DNA from: Streptococcus suis
Lineage (GTDB): Bacteria > Bacillota > Bacilli > Lactobacillales > Streptococcaceae
DNA length: 64,000 bases
Reading direction: 5' to 3'
Assembly (NCBI GenBank): GCA_022354845.1
Contig: CP031970.1
Coordinates: 868,001-932,000 of the forward strand
Shown one piece after another: positions 46,650 to 55,135 of this stretch; positions within the stretch are counted from its first letter, which is position 1; every line of letters starts with the position of its first letter. The notes below the pieces were generated by a model. It made no database searches. It had not been told where the DNA came from and saw only the letters and a list, made by a program, of their open reading frames with translations. The translations under genes were made by a program, and so were the position numbers.

Positions 46650-47619
46650 TAAATTGAAAGCGACGGTATTTATTCCAGTTTATAACGGAGAACGGGACCA
46701 TTTAGAAGAAACATTATCTGCTTTATACCGTCAAGTCACAGATTTTAAGTGGGATGTTCTAATAACAGATTCAGGTTCTTCTGATAATTCGGTTGCAATT
46801 ATCAATCATTTTTCTGAAAAATACGGTAATCTCCGTCTTCTTCATTTATCAAAGGAAGAATTTTCGCATGGGAAAACTCGCCAAATGGCTGCTGAGATTA
46901 GTCAAGGTGAAATAATGGTCTATCTTACTCAAGACGCAGTTCCTCATAATGAGCAGTGGTTAGCGGAAATGGTAAGACCCTTTGCGATGCACTCGGATAT
47001 CGTGGCCGTATTAGGAAATCAAAAACCACGTCATTACTGTTTTCCTGCCATGAAGTACGATATTCTAGAGGTATTTAATGAACAGGGCGTATCTGATTCA
47101 TTGACTTTCTGGCAGAGATTAGACGAGAGCCGAAGAGGAAAATATACGAAAGAATCTTTTTATAGTGATGTGTGTTCTGCTGCACCACGTCGATTTCTAA
47201 CTGAAAAAATTGGTTATCGCCCTGTAGCTTATTCAGAAGATTATGAATACGGGAAGGATATATTAGACGCAGGCTATATCAAGGTTTATAATGCAAATGC
47301 AATTGTTGAGCATTCGAACGATGTGCGACTATCGGAGTATAGACAACGTATATTCGATGAAACATATAATGTTCGTTTGAATAGTGGCTTAACAAATAAG
47401 GTTTCTATTTTCTCGGTTGTTACAAATGTATTCAAAGCAAGTTTGAAAGATAGTGTAAAAATTATTTCTGATAAAGATTATAATTGGAAAAGAAGAATAT
47501 ATTGGCTTTTGGTTAATCCACTCTTTCATATTGAAAAATGGCGAGGTATTCGTCTAGCGAATCGTGTTGATTTAAACCAGGATATTTCGCAATATTCTTT
47601 AGAAAAGAAGAAAGGGTAG
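46642..47619 (+). CDS. Family 2 glycosyltransferase, probable rhamnosyltransferase
   Basis: A 325-residue GT-A enzyme. It begins KATVFIPVYNGERDHLEETL; DSGSSDNSVAIINHF binds nucleotide and LTQDAVPHNEQWL holds a DxD-equivalent. The SHGKTRQMAAE and YSEDYEYGKDILDAGY segments are typical of RfbF/RgpF-neighbourhood rhamnosyltransferases using dTDP-rhamnose. It is coupled to the preceding gene, so both likely build the same repeat. Confidence 0.78.
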   Translation: MADKLKATVFIPVYNGERDHLEETLSALYRQVTDFKWDVLITDSGSSDNSVAIINHFSEKYGNLRLLHLSKEEFSHGKTRQMAAEISQGEIMVYLTQDAVPHNEQWLAEMVRPFAMHSDIVAVLGNQKPRHYCFPAMKYDILEVFNEQGVSDSLTFWQRLDESRRGKYTKESFYSDVCSAAPRRFLTEKIGYRPVAYSEDYEYGKDILDAGYIKVYNANAIVEHSNDVRLSEYRQRIFDETYNVRLNSGLTNKVSIFSVVTNVFKASLKDSVKIISDKDYNWKRRIYWLLVNPLFHIEKWRGIRLANRVDLNQDISQYSLEKKKG

Positions 47620-47626
47620 AAGTGGT

Positions 47627-49114
47627 ATGCAAATACAAAAAATAGTGATGGAGAAATTACGTAATATCTTCATTGGAATTTTCTTAGTCTTTTTCGCACA
47701 ACTTACTTTGCCAATTCTATTTGAGTGGAAAATCAATTTGAATTTTTGGTACATTGTAATTGCTATTGTTCTCTATTTTTTATTAGTAGATTTCAAAAAT
47801 CCTGAAAAAATAGCTCGAAATGCTTTTCTTCTCATTTTGTCTTTTGGAATAGTTATTGCTTTGATTCGACCAGTTCAATATGCTTTGGATGAAGAATCCC
47901 ATTTAGAAAATACAATTGGGATTTCTGACAGTTTTCTATTTGAATACAGTGATGAAACAATTTCTGATTATGATTCTGTCTTTTTACATGACGGTATTCG
48001 TAATCAAGCAAACTTTAGGGGAGATGATTACTGGTATAATGTAGAACATCAACCGAGCAAAATTGCAGGTGTTCCGAAATCTTTTGATAATCCTTCTTTT
48101 TTACCAGGGGCAATAGGCTGGAATATTGGTCGTTTGGTTTCAAATAAGGTTTATATCTCGTACTACATAGGGAGAATAGTCCATGTATTAACCTATGCGC
48201 TATTAGTGTTCCTTTCTATTAAGATTAGTAAAGTATATCAAAAAATGCTTTATTTAATGGGGACACTACCATCTGCTCTTTATGTGGTTTCTGGCTACCA
48301 CTATGATTATTTATATTATGGTGCTTCACTTATTTTGGTTGCTTTGCTTACGAATGTTTTGGCTCGAGAAGAAAAAATTACCTCCAAGTTTGTTGTCAAA
48401 TTTCAAAGTTTAGTGCTTTTATTCGTTTTTTCTAAGTTTCCTTTTGTTCTGTTAGGAACCTTATTAACCTTCTTACCAAAAGAATACTTTGCCTCTAAGA
48501 AAGCAAGGATACAAGGAGTAGTATCGTTCTTTCCAGTCATTCTATTTGCTGTAATTTATTCAGGGATCTTAAACATATTTAATTTTTCTGGTTCTGTGAC
48601 GGGAGAGAGTCCTGGATTAGGTTACTTTTTGAAGCATCCGTTACCAATTATTAGAACTATGCTTAGCGCACCAGAGGCAATTTTAGAGAACTTTATTCGA
48701 CGTCCTCTTCAATATATTAGTCATGATTCGGGGCTACTAATTACAGCTATAACACTAATTGTGTTATCGTTACTATTTGTACTTATTCTTTGTACACGCA
48801 TTACAGTACCTAAGATATGGGGAACATATACAGTGTTGCTTATGTTAGGGATTACCTTTTTGATGGTATATGCAATTACAGGAGATCCTCGTGTATATAA
48901 TCCTGGCAATATTTCTGTCGGTGGAGTGCAAGGAAGATACTATTATTTTATGATCTGTCTAATCCCATTGTTTTTGGGAAATTGGTTGAACTCTTTTATA
49001 CCGATTATCCAACCAAGTGAGGAAGTGGATCGTAAATTGACGGTTGCTATTCAATATCTTTTGTCATTTTTAGTAATCTTTACAGTAAGTGTTGGGTTCT
49101 ATACTCAAATTTAA
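47627..49114 (+). CDS. DUF2142-family membrane protein, candidate GT-C glycosyltransferase
   Basis: A 495-residue polytopic protein with about 11-12 hydrophobic segments. An extracellular loop after the third helix begins PVQYALDEESHLENTIGIS; the acidic DEESH is like the Asp/Glu catalytic loop of GT-C enzymes in DUF2142 proteins. A large external region (residues about 95-150) follows. It would use an undecaprenyl-phosphate sugar outside the membrane. In the group A locus GacL has that role for GlcNAc, so this is its positional analogue; family identity with GacL is not established. Confidence 0.7.
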   Translation: MQIQKIVMEKLRNIFIGIFLVFFAQLTLPILFEWKINLNFWYIVIAIVLYFLLVDFKNPEKIARNAFLLILSFGIVIALIRPVQYALDEESHLENTIGISDSFLFEYSDETISDYDSVFLHDGIRNQANFRGDDYWYNVEHQPSKIAGVPKSFDNPSFLPGAIGWNIGRLVSNKVYISYYIGRIVHVLTYALLVFLSIKISKVYQKMLYLMGTLPSALYVVSGYHYDYLYYGASLILVALLTNVLAREEKITSKFVVKFQSLVLLFVFSKFPFVLLGTLLTFLPKEYFASKKARIQGVVSFFPVILFAVIYSGILNIFNFSGSVTGESPGLGYFLKHPLPIIRTMLSAPEAILENFIRRPLQYISHDSGLLITAITLIVLSLLFVLILCTRITVPKIWGTYTVLLMLGITFLMVYAITGDPRVYNPGNISVGGVQGRYYYFMICLIPLFLGNWLNSFIPIIQPSEEVDRKLTVAIQYLLSFLVIFTVSVGFYTQI

Positions 49115-49134
49115 CAAGGCGAGAAGGAGATAAC

Positions 49135-50415
49135 TTGAGAGGAGAAACTAAACCAATAGTAGATATTAAGTATCAATATTTTTGGAATATGCTTGGGACA
49201 ATTAGTTCGACAGCTGTTTCTATAGTTCTACTTTTAATCGTATCAAGATTAACATCTCCGAGTATTGCAGATTCTTTTAGTATTGCTTTTACGCTGGGAC
49301 AACAATTTTTAGTGATAGGCTTATTTGGAGTTAGAAACTTTCAAGCAACAGATGTTAATGAGAGCTATTCATTTAGTGCGTACTTTATTTCTAGAGTAAT
49401 GAGCATATTACTAATGTTAGTTAGTTTAATGCTTTATTTGAATGCGACAGGCTTTACTAATGAAAAATATTGGATAATCGTTTTCATGGTTCTTTATCGA
49501 GCGTGTGATGCCATTTCAGATGTTTATCAAGGAGAATTTCAACAAAAACAGCGTTCGGATCTAGCAGGGAAAGTTTTATTCTACCGTAGCTTGTCTACTA
49601 TTGTTGTGTTTATTCTAGTTTTGTTAGTTACTGGTAATCTTTTAGTAGCTACAATTTCACTTTTTCTTACCAACTTAATATTGTCCTATTTCTTAGATAT
49701 TAGGTATTATCAATTAAACTTCTCCAGAAGTAGCTTCAAAATTAACTCTAGTTGGCAAGGCAGTTTGAATATCCTAAAATTATGTTTGTCTCTATTTATT
49801 AGTAGTTTTATCATCAATTACATTTTTAATTTACCAAAAATTATTATTGATAGTTTTATAACTGTAGGACAACTTGGAGAAGGTTTGCAACGAGATTTCA
49901 ATATATTATTTATGCCAACATTTGTCCTTAATCTTTTACTAATGCTTTTAAGACCAATGTTAACAGAAATATCAATCTTTTTGCATAACGGTCAAATTAG
50001 TGCATATAACAGACAGGTTAAAAAGATTTTTGGTGCGTTAATAGGTTTACATCTATTAGTTTTAGTTGGAGGCTATTTACTAGGAATTCCAATACTAAGT
50101 TTTATTTTTGGAGTAAACTTGTCACCATATCTATTATCATTTATTATTTTACTTGTTGGTGCTGGATTTAATGTTTATTCGGTGATGATTGATAATGTAC
50201 TAACAATTCATCGCAAGCAATATTATCTACTATTCTCGACTATACTGGCGTTCATATTTTCTAGTGCAATAACTAAAGTGCTTATTAGTAAGTTTGCTAT
50301 TTTAGGTGCATCTATTAGTTTTACTTTGACAATGTTGGTTTATTTCATGTCAAGTTTGCTGGTTTATCATATTGTTAATAGGAAGATAGTGAAAATGGAA
50401 ATAAACATAAAGTAG
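49135..50415 (+). CDS. Flippase, Wzx/MATE-like polysaccharide translocase
   Basis: A 426-residue membrane protein with 12 or so hydrophobic helices, typical of MVF/Wzx oligosaccharide flippases. The start is the TTG at 49135, since AAGGAGA (49124-49130) lies 4 bases ahead and no ATG fits. The ABC exporter should carry the rhamnan itself, so this protein more likely flips a lipid-linked side-chain sugar, as proposed for GacK. The AT-rich composition resembles its neighbours from 48 to 51 kb. Confidence 0.75.
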   Translation: MRGETKPIVDIKYQYFWNMLGTISSTAVSIVLLLIVSRLTSPSIADSFSIAFTLGQQFLVIGLFGVRNFQATDVNESYSFSAYFISRVMSILLMLVSLMLYLNATGFTNEKYWIIVFMVLYRACDAISDVYQGEFQQKQRSDLAGKVLFYRSLSTIVVFILVLLVTGNLLVATISLFLTNLILSYFLDIRYYQLNFSRSSFKINSSWQGSLNILKLCLSLFISSFIINYIFNLPKIIIDSFITVGQLGEGLQRDFNILFMPTFVLNLLLMLLRPMLTEISIFLHNGQISAYNRQVKKIFGALIGLHLLVLVGGYLLGIPILSFIFGVNLSPYLLSFIILLVGAGFNVYSVMIDNVLTIHRKQYYLLFSTILAFIFSSAITKVLISKFAILGASISFTLTMLVYFMSSLLVYHIVNRKIVKMEINIK

Positions 50416-50474
50416 AACGTGGATACTGAGTTTTATTGAAACTTAAATTTATATTGTAGTATGGAGAGAAATTT

Positions 50475-51254
50475 ATGGAAAATAATCACACTTTTGTGAT
50501 TTGTGCTTATGGTGATAGTCCATATTTAGAAGAATGTATTCTTTCATTGAGAAATCAAACAGTAAAATCAACTATTATTCTTTATACCTCGACACCTAGT
50601 GAGCACATTGAACACTTGTGTCAGGAATATTCAATTCCTTATCATGTGAAGCAAGGTGGTGGGATTGGTATTGATTGGAATAATGCTCTATCATTTGCCA
50701 ATACTCGCTTTGTTACGATTGCACATCAAGACGACTTGTATAAAGAAAATTATGCTGAGAAAATTTTGTCTGAGTTCCGTCGGGATTTAAAGCATACAAT
50801 TGTGTATTCTGACTATGTTGAGTATCGTGATGGTCGAGAAATAGAAGCGAATACAAATTTAAAGATTAAAACTTTAATGTTGAATGTGCTGTCCTTGTTT
50901 CCAAATTGGATGTTTTGGAGAAATAGAATTCTAGCTTTTGGCAATGCTATTTGTTGCCCAGCCGTGACCTATGATATGGATAAACTAAATGGTTTTCAGT
51001 TCGAAACTAAAATGAGAACAAATTTAGATTGGTATGCGTGGTACGATATTAGTTCGCATTATCGCGGAAGTTTTGGTTATGTTTCTGATAAACTGATGTG
51101 CCACCGTATTCATCAGGATTCTGAAACATCAAACACAATTAGAGATAATGTCAGGACAAAAGAAGATTTGGAAATGTATAGACTATTTTGGCCGGAATTC
51201 ATGGTTAAAATTCTGATTTATTTCTATGAAAAAAGTCAAGAGTCTAATGGATAG
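50475..51254 (+). CDS. Family 2 glycosyltransferase
   Basis: A 259-residue GT2-type enzyme: HTFVICAYGDSPYLEECILSL at the start, a central HQDDLYKENYAEKIL with the DxD-like acids and a GWxxWYD-like DWYAWYDISSHYRG. It is one of at least four transferases in the locus, and its acceptor and donor are not determined. A GGAGAG SD precedes the ATG; a 59-base gap separates it from the flippase. Confidence 0.75.
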   Translation: MENNHTFVICAYGDSPYLEECILSLRNQTVKSTIILYTSTPSEHIEHLCQEYSIPYHVKQGGGIGIDWNNALSFANTRFVTIAHQDDLYKENYAEKILSEFRRDLKHTIVYSDYVEYRDGREIEANTNLKIKTLMLNVLSLFPNWMFWRNRILAFGNAICCPAVTYDMDKLNGFQFETKMRTNLDWYAWYDISSHYRGSFGYVSDKLMCHRIHQDSETSNTIRDNVRTKEDLEMYRLFWPEFMVKILIYFYEKSQESNG

Positions 51255-51262
51255 GGGAGAAT

Positions 51263-51961
51263 ATGTTTAATAAGAAATCAGATACACTGATTATTATTCC
51301 AGCTTACAATGAAGAAGGTTCAATAGAAGCGGTTGTGCGAAATCTAGAAAAGAACTTTCAGGAATTTGATTACGTTGTTGTGAACGATGGTTCTAAAGAT
51401 ACGACTTCTGAAATTTGCCACCGAAATCGATATAATATTATTGATTTGCCAGTGAATCTAGGTTTAACAGGTGCCGTTCAGACTGGTTTTAAATATGCCT
51501 ACAAGATGGGGTATAGACAGGCAGTTCAGTTTGATGGCGATGGTCAACACCTTCCAGAATATGTTGGGGACTTAGTAGCCGAAATTCAAAAAGGTCAAGA
51601 TTGTGTCATTGGTTCGCGGTTCGTATCTGAACCTAAAAATAATTCTTTACGTATGTTAGGTAATCGTCTAATCAGTTGGTCAATAAAATTAACAACAGGT
51701 CAAACGATTACCGATCCAACATCTGGAATGCGAATGTTTAATCAAGAGTTGATTAAGGACTTTGCATTAAATGTTAACTATACTCCGGAACCTGATACCA
51801 TTTCTTTTCTGATTCGCCAAGGCTATAAGATAAAAGAAGTCCAAGTAAAAATGCTTGAAAGACAAGCGGGTCAATCCTATTTAACTTTATCTCGTTCAAT
51901 TAAGTATATGATTCATATGTTCACATCAATTTTGTTGATACAAAATTTTAGGAGGAAATGA
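51263..51961 (+). CDS. Lipid-phosphate sugar transferase, GacI/DPM-like (GT2)
   Basis: A 232-residue GT2 enzyme of the dolichyl-phosphate mannose synthase type. It has DTLIIIPAYNEEGSIEAVVR, VVVNDGSKDTTSEIC, AVQFDGDGQHLPEYV (DxD) and SRFVSEPKNNSLRMLGNRLI, TDPTSGMRMF. GacI makes GlcNAc-phosphate-undecaprenol with a small partner GacJ. The overlapping downstream DUF2304 gene fits that pairing. The sugar used here is unknown. Confidence 0.8.
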   Translation: MFNKKSDTLIIIPAYNEEGSIEAVVRNLEKNFQEFDYVVVNDGSKDTTSEICHRNRYNIIDLPVNLGLTGAVQTGFKYAYKMGYRQAVQFDGDGQHLPEYVGDLVAEIQKGQDCVIGSRFVSEPKNNSLRMLGNRLISWSIKLTTGQTITDPTSGMRMFNQELIKDFALNVNYTPEPDTISFLIRQGYKIKEVQVKMLERQAGQSYLTLSRSIKYMIHMFTSILLIQNFRRK

Positions 51962-52290
51962 TGGCTCTTCAATTTCAATTATTACTTATTGTGACAGCCG
52001 TTTTGACTTCGGCAGTTATTCTATTGAATATTCGAAAATCCAATATTCAAATAGAAGATAGTATCTTTTGGTTCTTTTTTTCAGGTATTCTAGTTATTTT
52101 TGCACTTGTACCCCAAGCCATTGGCCAATTATCGGATTGGATTGGGGTCGAATCTCCTGCTAATTTCGTGTTTTTAGCTATTATTTTTTTACTAATAGTT
52201 AATCAGTACCGTATTGCATTAAAGCAAGCCAAATTAGAACTCAAACTGAAAGATCTTATTCAATATATAGCTATTGAAACTAAGAAGTAA
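51961..52290 (+). CDS. DUF2304 membrane protein, GacJ-like partner
   Basis: A 109-residue protein with three hydrophobic segments (residues about 4-22, 35-55 and 70-88) ending in a cationic tail with LKDLIQYIAIE. It is DUF2304-like. ATG 51961 is 5 bases after GGAGG (51951-51955) and overlaps the preceding stop; the ATG at 51958 is too close. In group A Streptococcus GacJ binds and stimulates GacI; this arrangement is the same. It ends the locus, before a terminator. Confidence 0.75.
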   Translation: MALQFQLLLIVTAVLTSAVILLNIRKSNIQIEDSIFWFFFSGILVIFALVPQAIGQLSDWIGVESPANFVFLAIIFLLIVNQYRIALKQAKLELKLKDLIQYIAIETKK

Positions 52291-52398
52291 GGCGGTTATT
52301 AGTTAAAGTACGACTTTTGTTTTGTTTCAAAATCATTTCAATTGTTTTACACTTTGACAAAGTTTGTCATGTAAATGTAATAAAAAATTTCAAAAGAT

Positions 52399-52428
52399 AG
52401 AGGTTTTCATAGGAAAATCTCTTTTTTT
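52399..52428 (+). terminator. Terminator of the polysaccharide locus
   Basis: AGAGGTTTTC (52399-52408) pairs with GAAAATCTCT (52413-52422) with one G-U pair, followed by six T residues. Confidence 0.75.
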
Positions 52429-52436
52429 GGGCTTTA

Positions 52437-52469
52437 TTTTAGCAAACCTTAAGCAAAGGGACTTATAAT
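52437..52469 (+). promoter_or_regulatory. CiaR-type promoter upstream of the cia operon
   Basis: TTTTAG-CAAAC-CTTAAG (52437-52453) matches the CiaR direct repeat NTTAAG-N5-WTTAAG at 9 of the 11 specified positions. It ends exactly 10 bases before TATAAT (52464-52469), the distance known for CiaR-activated promoters. This suggests autoregulation of the operon. No typical -35 is visible. Confidence 0.7.
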
Positions 52470-52546
52470 GATCGTATGGAAAGAGAATCACAGTAAATGC
52501 GAAAGTGTGAGGAAAATTACCAAAAAATTAAAATGTGAGGAATTGT

Positions 52547-52915
52547 ATGTCACTCTTATGTAAACTAAAAGAACAGCCACTAATTTTACTAGCGACCGTG
52601 GGGATTACTGCAGCAAGCCTTGGCTTTGCTGGAGGAATGGGGGTAGGCAAATTATCCAATTCTACTTCTACCCAAAGTCAATCAACTACTGTACAAAATC
52701 AATCTCCTGAAGGTTTTGATAAATCACAAATGCCCAGGCAAGGTGGCGGTCGAGGTGGTCAAGGTATGACTCCACCGGATGCAACGATTGGGGCATCACA
52801 ATCGGATTCAACTACAAGTGAAAATTCTAGCTCATCGGATGAAGTGAATGAGTTGAAGAAACGGAATGAAGAAATAAAAGCACAAATAGAAAACGAGGAA
52901 AGCTCAAGCGAGTAG
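52547..52915 (+). CDS. Small membrane/secreted protein at the ciaX position
   Basis: A 122-residue protein: an N-terminal hydrophobic segment (residues about 10-32, ILLATVGITAASLGFAGGMG) then a Ser/Gln-rich part, a glycine-arginine patch MPRQGGGRGGQGM and an acidic Ser-rich tail with NELKKRNEEIKAQIEN. ATG 52547 has GAGG 6 bases upstream and is preferred to GTG 52535. In S. mutans ciaX, a small secreted modulator, lies just before ciaRH; the position and size agree, but I cannot show homology. It is under the candidate CiaR promoter. Confidence 0.6.
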   Translation: MSLLCKLKEQPLILLATVGITAASLGFAGGMGVGKLSNSTSTQSQSTTVQNQSPEGFDKSQMPRQGGGRGGQGMTPPDATIGASQSDSTTSENSSSSDEVNELKKRNEEIKAQIENEESSSE

Positions 52916-52947
52916 AATAATAAATTATTTTGGTTTTTAAAATTCCG

Positions 52948-52956
52948 TGTTATAAT
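52948..52956 (+). promoter_or_regulatory. Second -10 element before ciaR
   Basis: TGTTATAAT (52948-52956) is an extended -10 box in the 96-base gap before ciaR. It could express ciaRH independently of the upstream gene. Confidence 0.45.
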
Positions 52957-53011
52957 GATGTTGATAATTTCCATGTAATAAATGGTCTTAGATAGAGTAA
53001 AGGAGTAGTAT

Positions 53012-53683
53012 ATGATTAAGATACTGTTGGTAGAAGACGATTTAAGCCTTTCTAATTCAGTCTTTGATTTTTTAGATGATTTTGCAGACGTTATGCAAGT
53101 TTTTGATGGTGAAGAAGGTATTTACGAAGCGGAAACAGGGGTTTATGATTTAATTCTTTTAGATTTAATGTTACCTGAGAAAGATGGTTTTCAAGTATTA
53201 AAAGAATTGCGTGAAAAAGGGATCTCAACTCCTGTTCTGATTACGACAGCCAAGGAAGGCCTAGAGGATAAAGGACATGGGTTTGAATTGGGTGCAGATG
53301 ACTATCTCACAAAACCATTCTATTTAGAAGAACTCAAAATGCGTATTCAAGCCTTGTTAAAACGAGCAGGGAAGTTCAATGAAAATACTCTAACATACGG
53401 AGATGTTACTGTCGACTTATCTACAAATACTACGACAGTCAATGGTCAAGAAGTAGAATTGTTAGGGAAAGAGTTCGATTTGTTGGTATATTTCTTACAG
53501 AATCAGAATGTGATTTTACCTAAAACACAGATTTTTGATCGTATTTGGGGATTTGATAGTGATACAACCATTTCAGTTGTTGAAGTTTACGTATCGAAAG
53601 TAAGGAAAAAATTGAAAGGAACCGCATTTGGAGAAAATCTTCAAACTCTTCGTAGTGTCGGTTACATTTTGAAAAATGTCTAA
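53012..53683 (+). CDS. ciaR: Response regulator CiaR
   Basis: A 223-residue OmpR/PhoB-type regulator. The receiver has acidic residues in VEDDLSLSN, the phospho-acceptor Asp51 in [13 protein letters not shown] and the Lys in [12 protein letters not shown]. The C-terminal winged helix ends [18 protein letters not shown] and [11 protein letters not shown]. The sequence is extremely close to pneumococcal CiaR in memory. It governs envelope stress, competence, beta-lactam tolerance and small RNAs. It overlaps ciaH by 8 bases. Confidence 0.96.
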   Translation: MIKILLVEDDLSLSNSVFDFLDDFADVMQVFDGEEGIYEAETGVYDLILLDLMLPEKDGFQVLKELREKGISTPVLITTAKEGLEDKGHGFELGADDYLTKPFYLEELKMRIQALLKRAGKFNENTLTYGDVTVDLSTNTTTVNGQEVELLGKEFDLLVYFLQNQNVILPKTQIFDRIWGFDSDTTISVVEVYVSKVRKKLKGTAFGENLQTLRSVGYILKNV

Positions 53684-55049
53684 GCGATTTAAAAAAATCA
53701 TTTCAACAGATAAATTTTCCTTTTTTATCAGATATTTTGCTGTTTTTACACTCATTTTCGGATTAATGACCGCCATTATCTTCCAGTTAATGCGCTCAAC
53801 TATGTATCAGACTTCTGATTCAACACTGGCTCGTATCAAAGATGCCCCTGCTTTGGTGGTTGGTTTTGCCATTGCACGGACCTATGAACCAAATTCAGAA
53901 TTCATTATTCAAGATGGAAATATTGCTGATGAAAGTGATTCTGCAGAATCTAATTCAGATACACCAAACTCTCCTAAAAATCAGAAAGACGATCAGTTGA
54001 AACTTGGTTACAATACACATGTATTACTCTATTCAAATGATGGTGTAGTCGTTAATCCAGATAACTTTACAGGACTTTCTGATTTATCCTTAGACAAGAA
54101 AAATTTAGGCGAAATAAAGGAAGCAACGGTTGATTCTACATTCGGGGGTTCAGAAGATTATCGTTATGTTACTATTGAATTGGCGCCAGATGACCTTGGC
54201 TATTATTCTTCCTATGATATTAAATACGCGACAATTTTCGTGAATGTGAGTCAGATAAAATCATCTATTGAGACGTATGAAACTGCTGTAGCTATTGTCA
54301 TGGTATCTGCTTGGCTTATTTCCATCTTGGCTAGTATTTATCTGTCAAATTTGAGTATGCGACCTATCTTAATTAGCTATCAAAAACAAAAGGATTTCGT
54401 TGAGAATGCTAGTCATGAATTGAGAACGCCTTTAGCTGTGTTACAGAATCGTTTGGAAGGTCTTTTTAGACATCCAAATGCAACCATTTTGGAAAGTAGT
54501 GAGAGTATAGGATCAAGCCTAGAGGAAGTTCGTAATATGCGTATGTTAACTACGAATTTACTGAATTTAGCTCGTCGAGATGATGGTTTCAAATTAGATA
54601 TCGCTGAAGTCCCACCTAGCTATTTTGATGAAATCTTTGAGAATTACATGATGATTGCAGATGAAAATGGTAAAACAGTCAGGGTTAATAATTTGATTGA
54701 TCAACCAATTCGGACGGATAAGGTGTTGGTAAAACAGCTTCTAACCATCCTATTTGATAATGCAATGAAGTATACCGAAGAAGATGGCGCTATCCAAGTG
54801 ACAGCCAATATCAAAGATAAGTTAGTTTACTTTACGGTAGCAGACAATGGATTGGGTATCAGTGATAGCGATAAAAAGAAAATTTTTGATCGATTTTATC
54901 GTGTAGACAAGGCCCGTACTCGGAGCAAGGGTGGGTTTGGTCTCGGTTTATCCTTAGCCTTACAAATTTCCAATAGTTTGAAAGGCACAATCACTGTGCG
55001 GGATAATCAGCCTAAAGGAACTATTTTTGAGGTAAGATTACCGAGATAA
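53676..55049 (+). CDS. ciaH: Sensor histidine kinase CiaH
   Basis: A 457-residue membrane kinase. Two transmembrane segments (residues about 17-38 and 203-222) flank an extracellular sensor of about 165 residues with an acidic Ser-rich stretch ([19 protein letters not shown]). HisKA has [17 protein letters not shown] with His247; the ATPase domain has N box [12 protein letters not shown]1 [11 protein letters not shown] box and G2 [13 protein letters not shown]. It phosphorylates CiaR. Overlap with ciaR indicates coupled synthesis. Confidence 0.95.
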   Translation: MSKRFKKIISTDKFSFFIRYFAVFTLIFGLMTAIIFQLMRSTMYQTSDSTLARIKDAPALVVGFAIARTYEPNSEFIIQDGNIADESDSAESNSDTPNSPKNQKDDQLKLGYNTHVLLYSNDGVVVNPDNFTGLSDLSLDKKNLGEIKEATVDSTFGGSEDYRYVTIELAPDDLGYYSSYDIKYATIFVNVSQIKSSIETYETAVAIVMVSAWLISILASIYLSNLSMRPILISYQKQKDFVENASHELRTPLAVLQNRLEGLFRHPNATILESSESIGSSLEEVRNMRMLTTNLLNLARRDDGFKLDIAEVPPSYFDEIFENYMMIADENGKTVRVNNLIDQPIRTDKVLVKQLLTILFDNAMKYTEEDGAIQVTANIKDKLVYFTVADNGLGISDSDKKKIFDRFYRVDKARTRSKGGFGLGLSLALQISNSLKGTITVRDNQPKGTIFEVRLPR

Positions 55050-55058
55050 AATAAGAAA

Positions 55059-55088
55059 AATGATAGGAATGTGGCCTATCATTTTTTT
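55059..55088 (+). terminator. Terminator of the cia operon
   Basis: AATGATAGG (55059-55067), 7-nt loop and CCTATCATT (55075-55083), then T residues. Confidence 0.85.
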
Positions 55089-55135
55089 GTCGGTTCAAAA
55101 GTATGATATACTAGGATGGAGGAGAGGAGTAGGTC

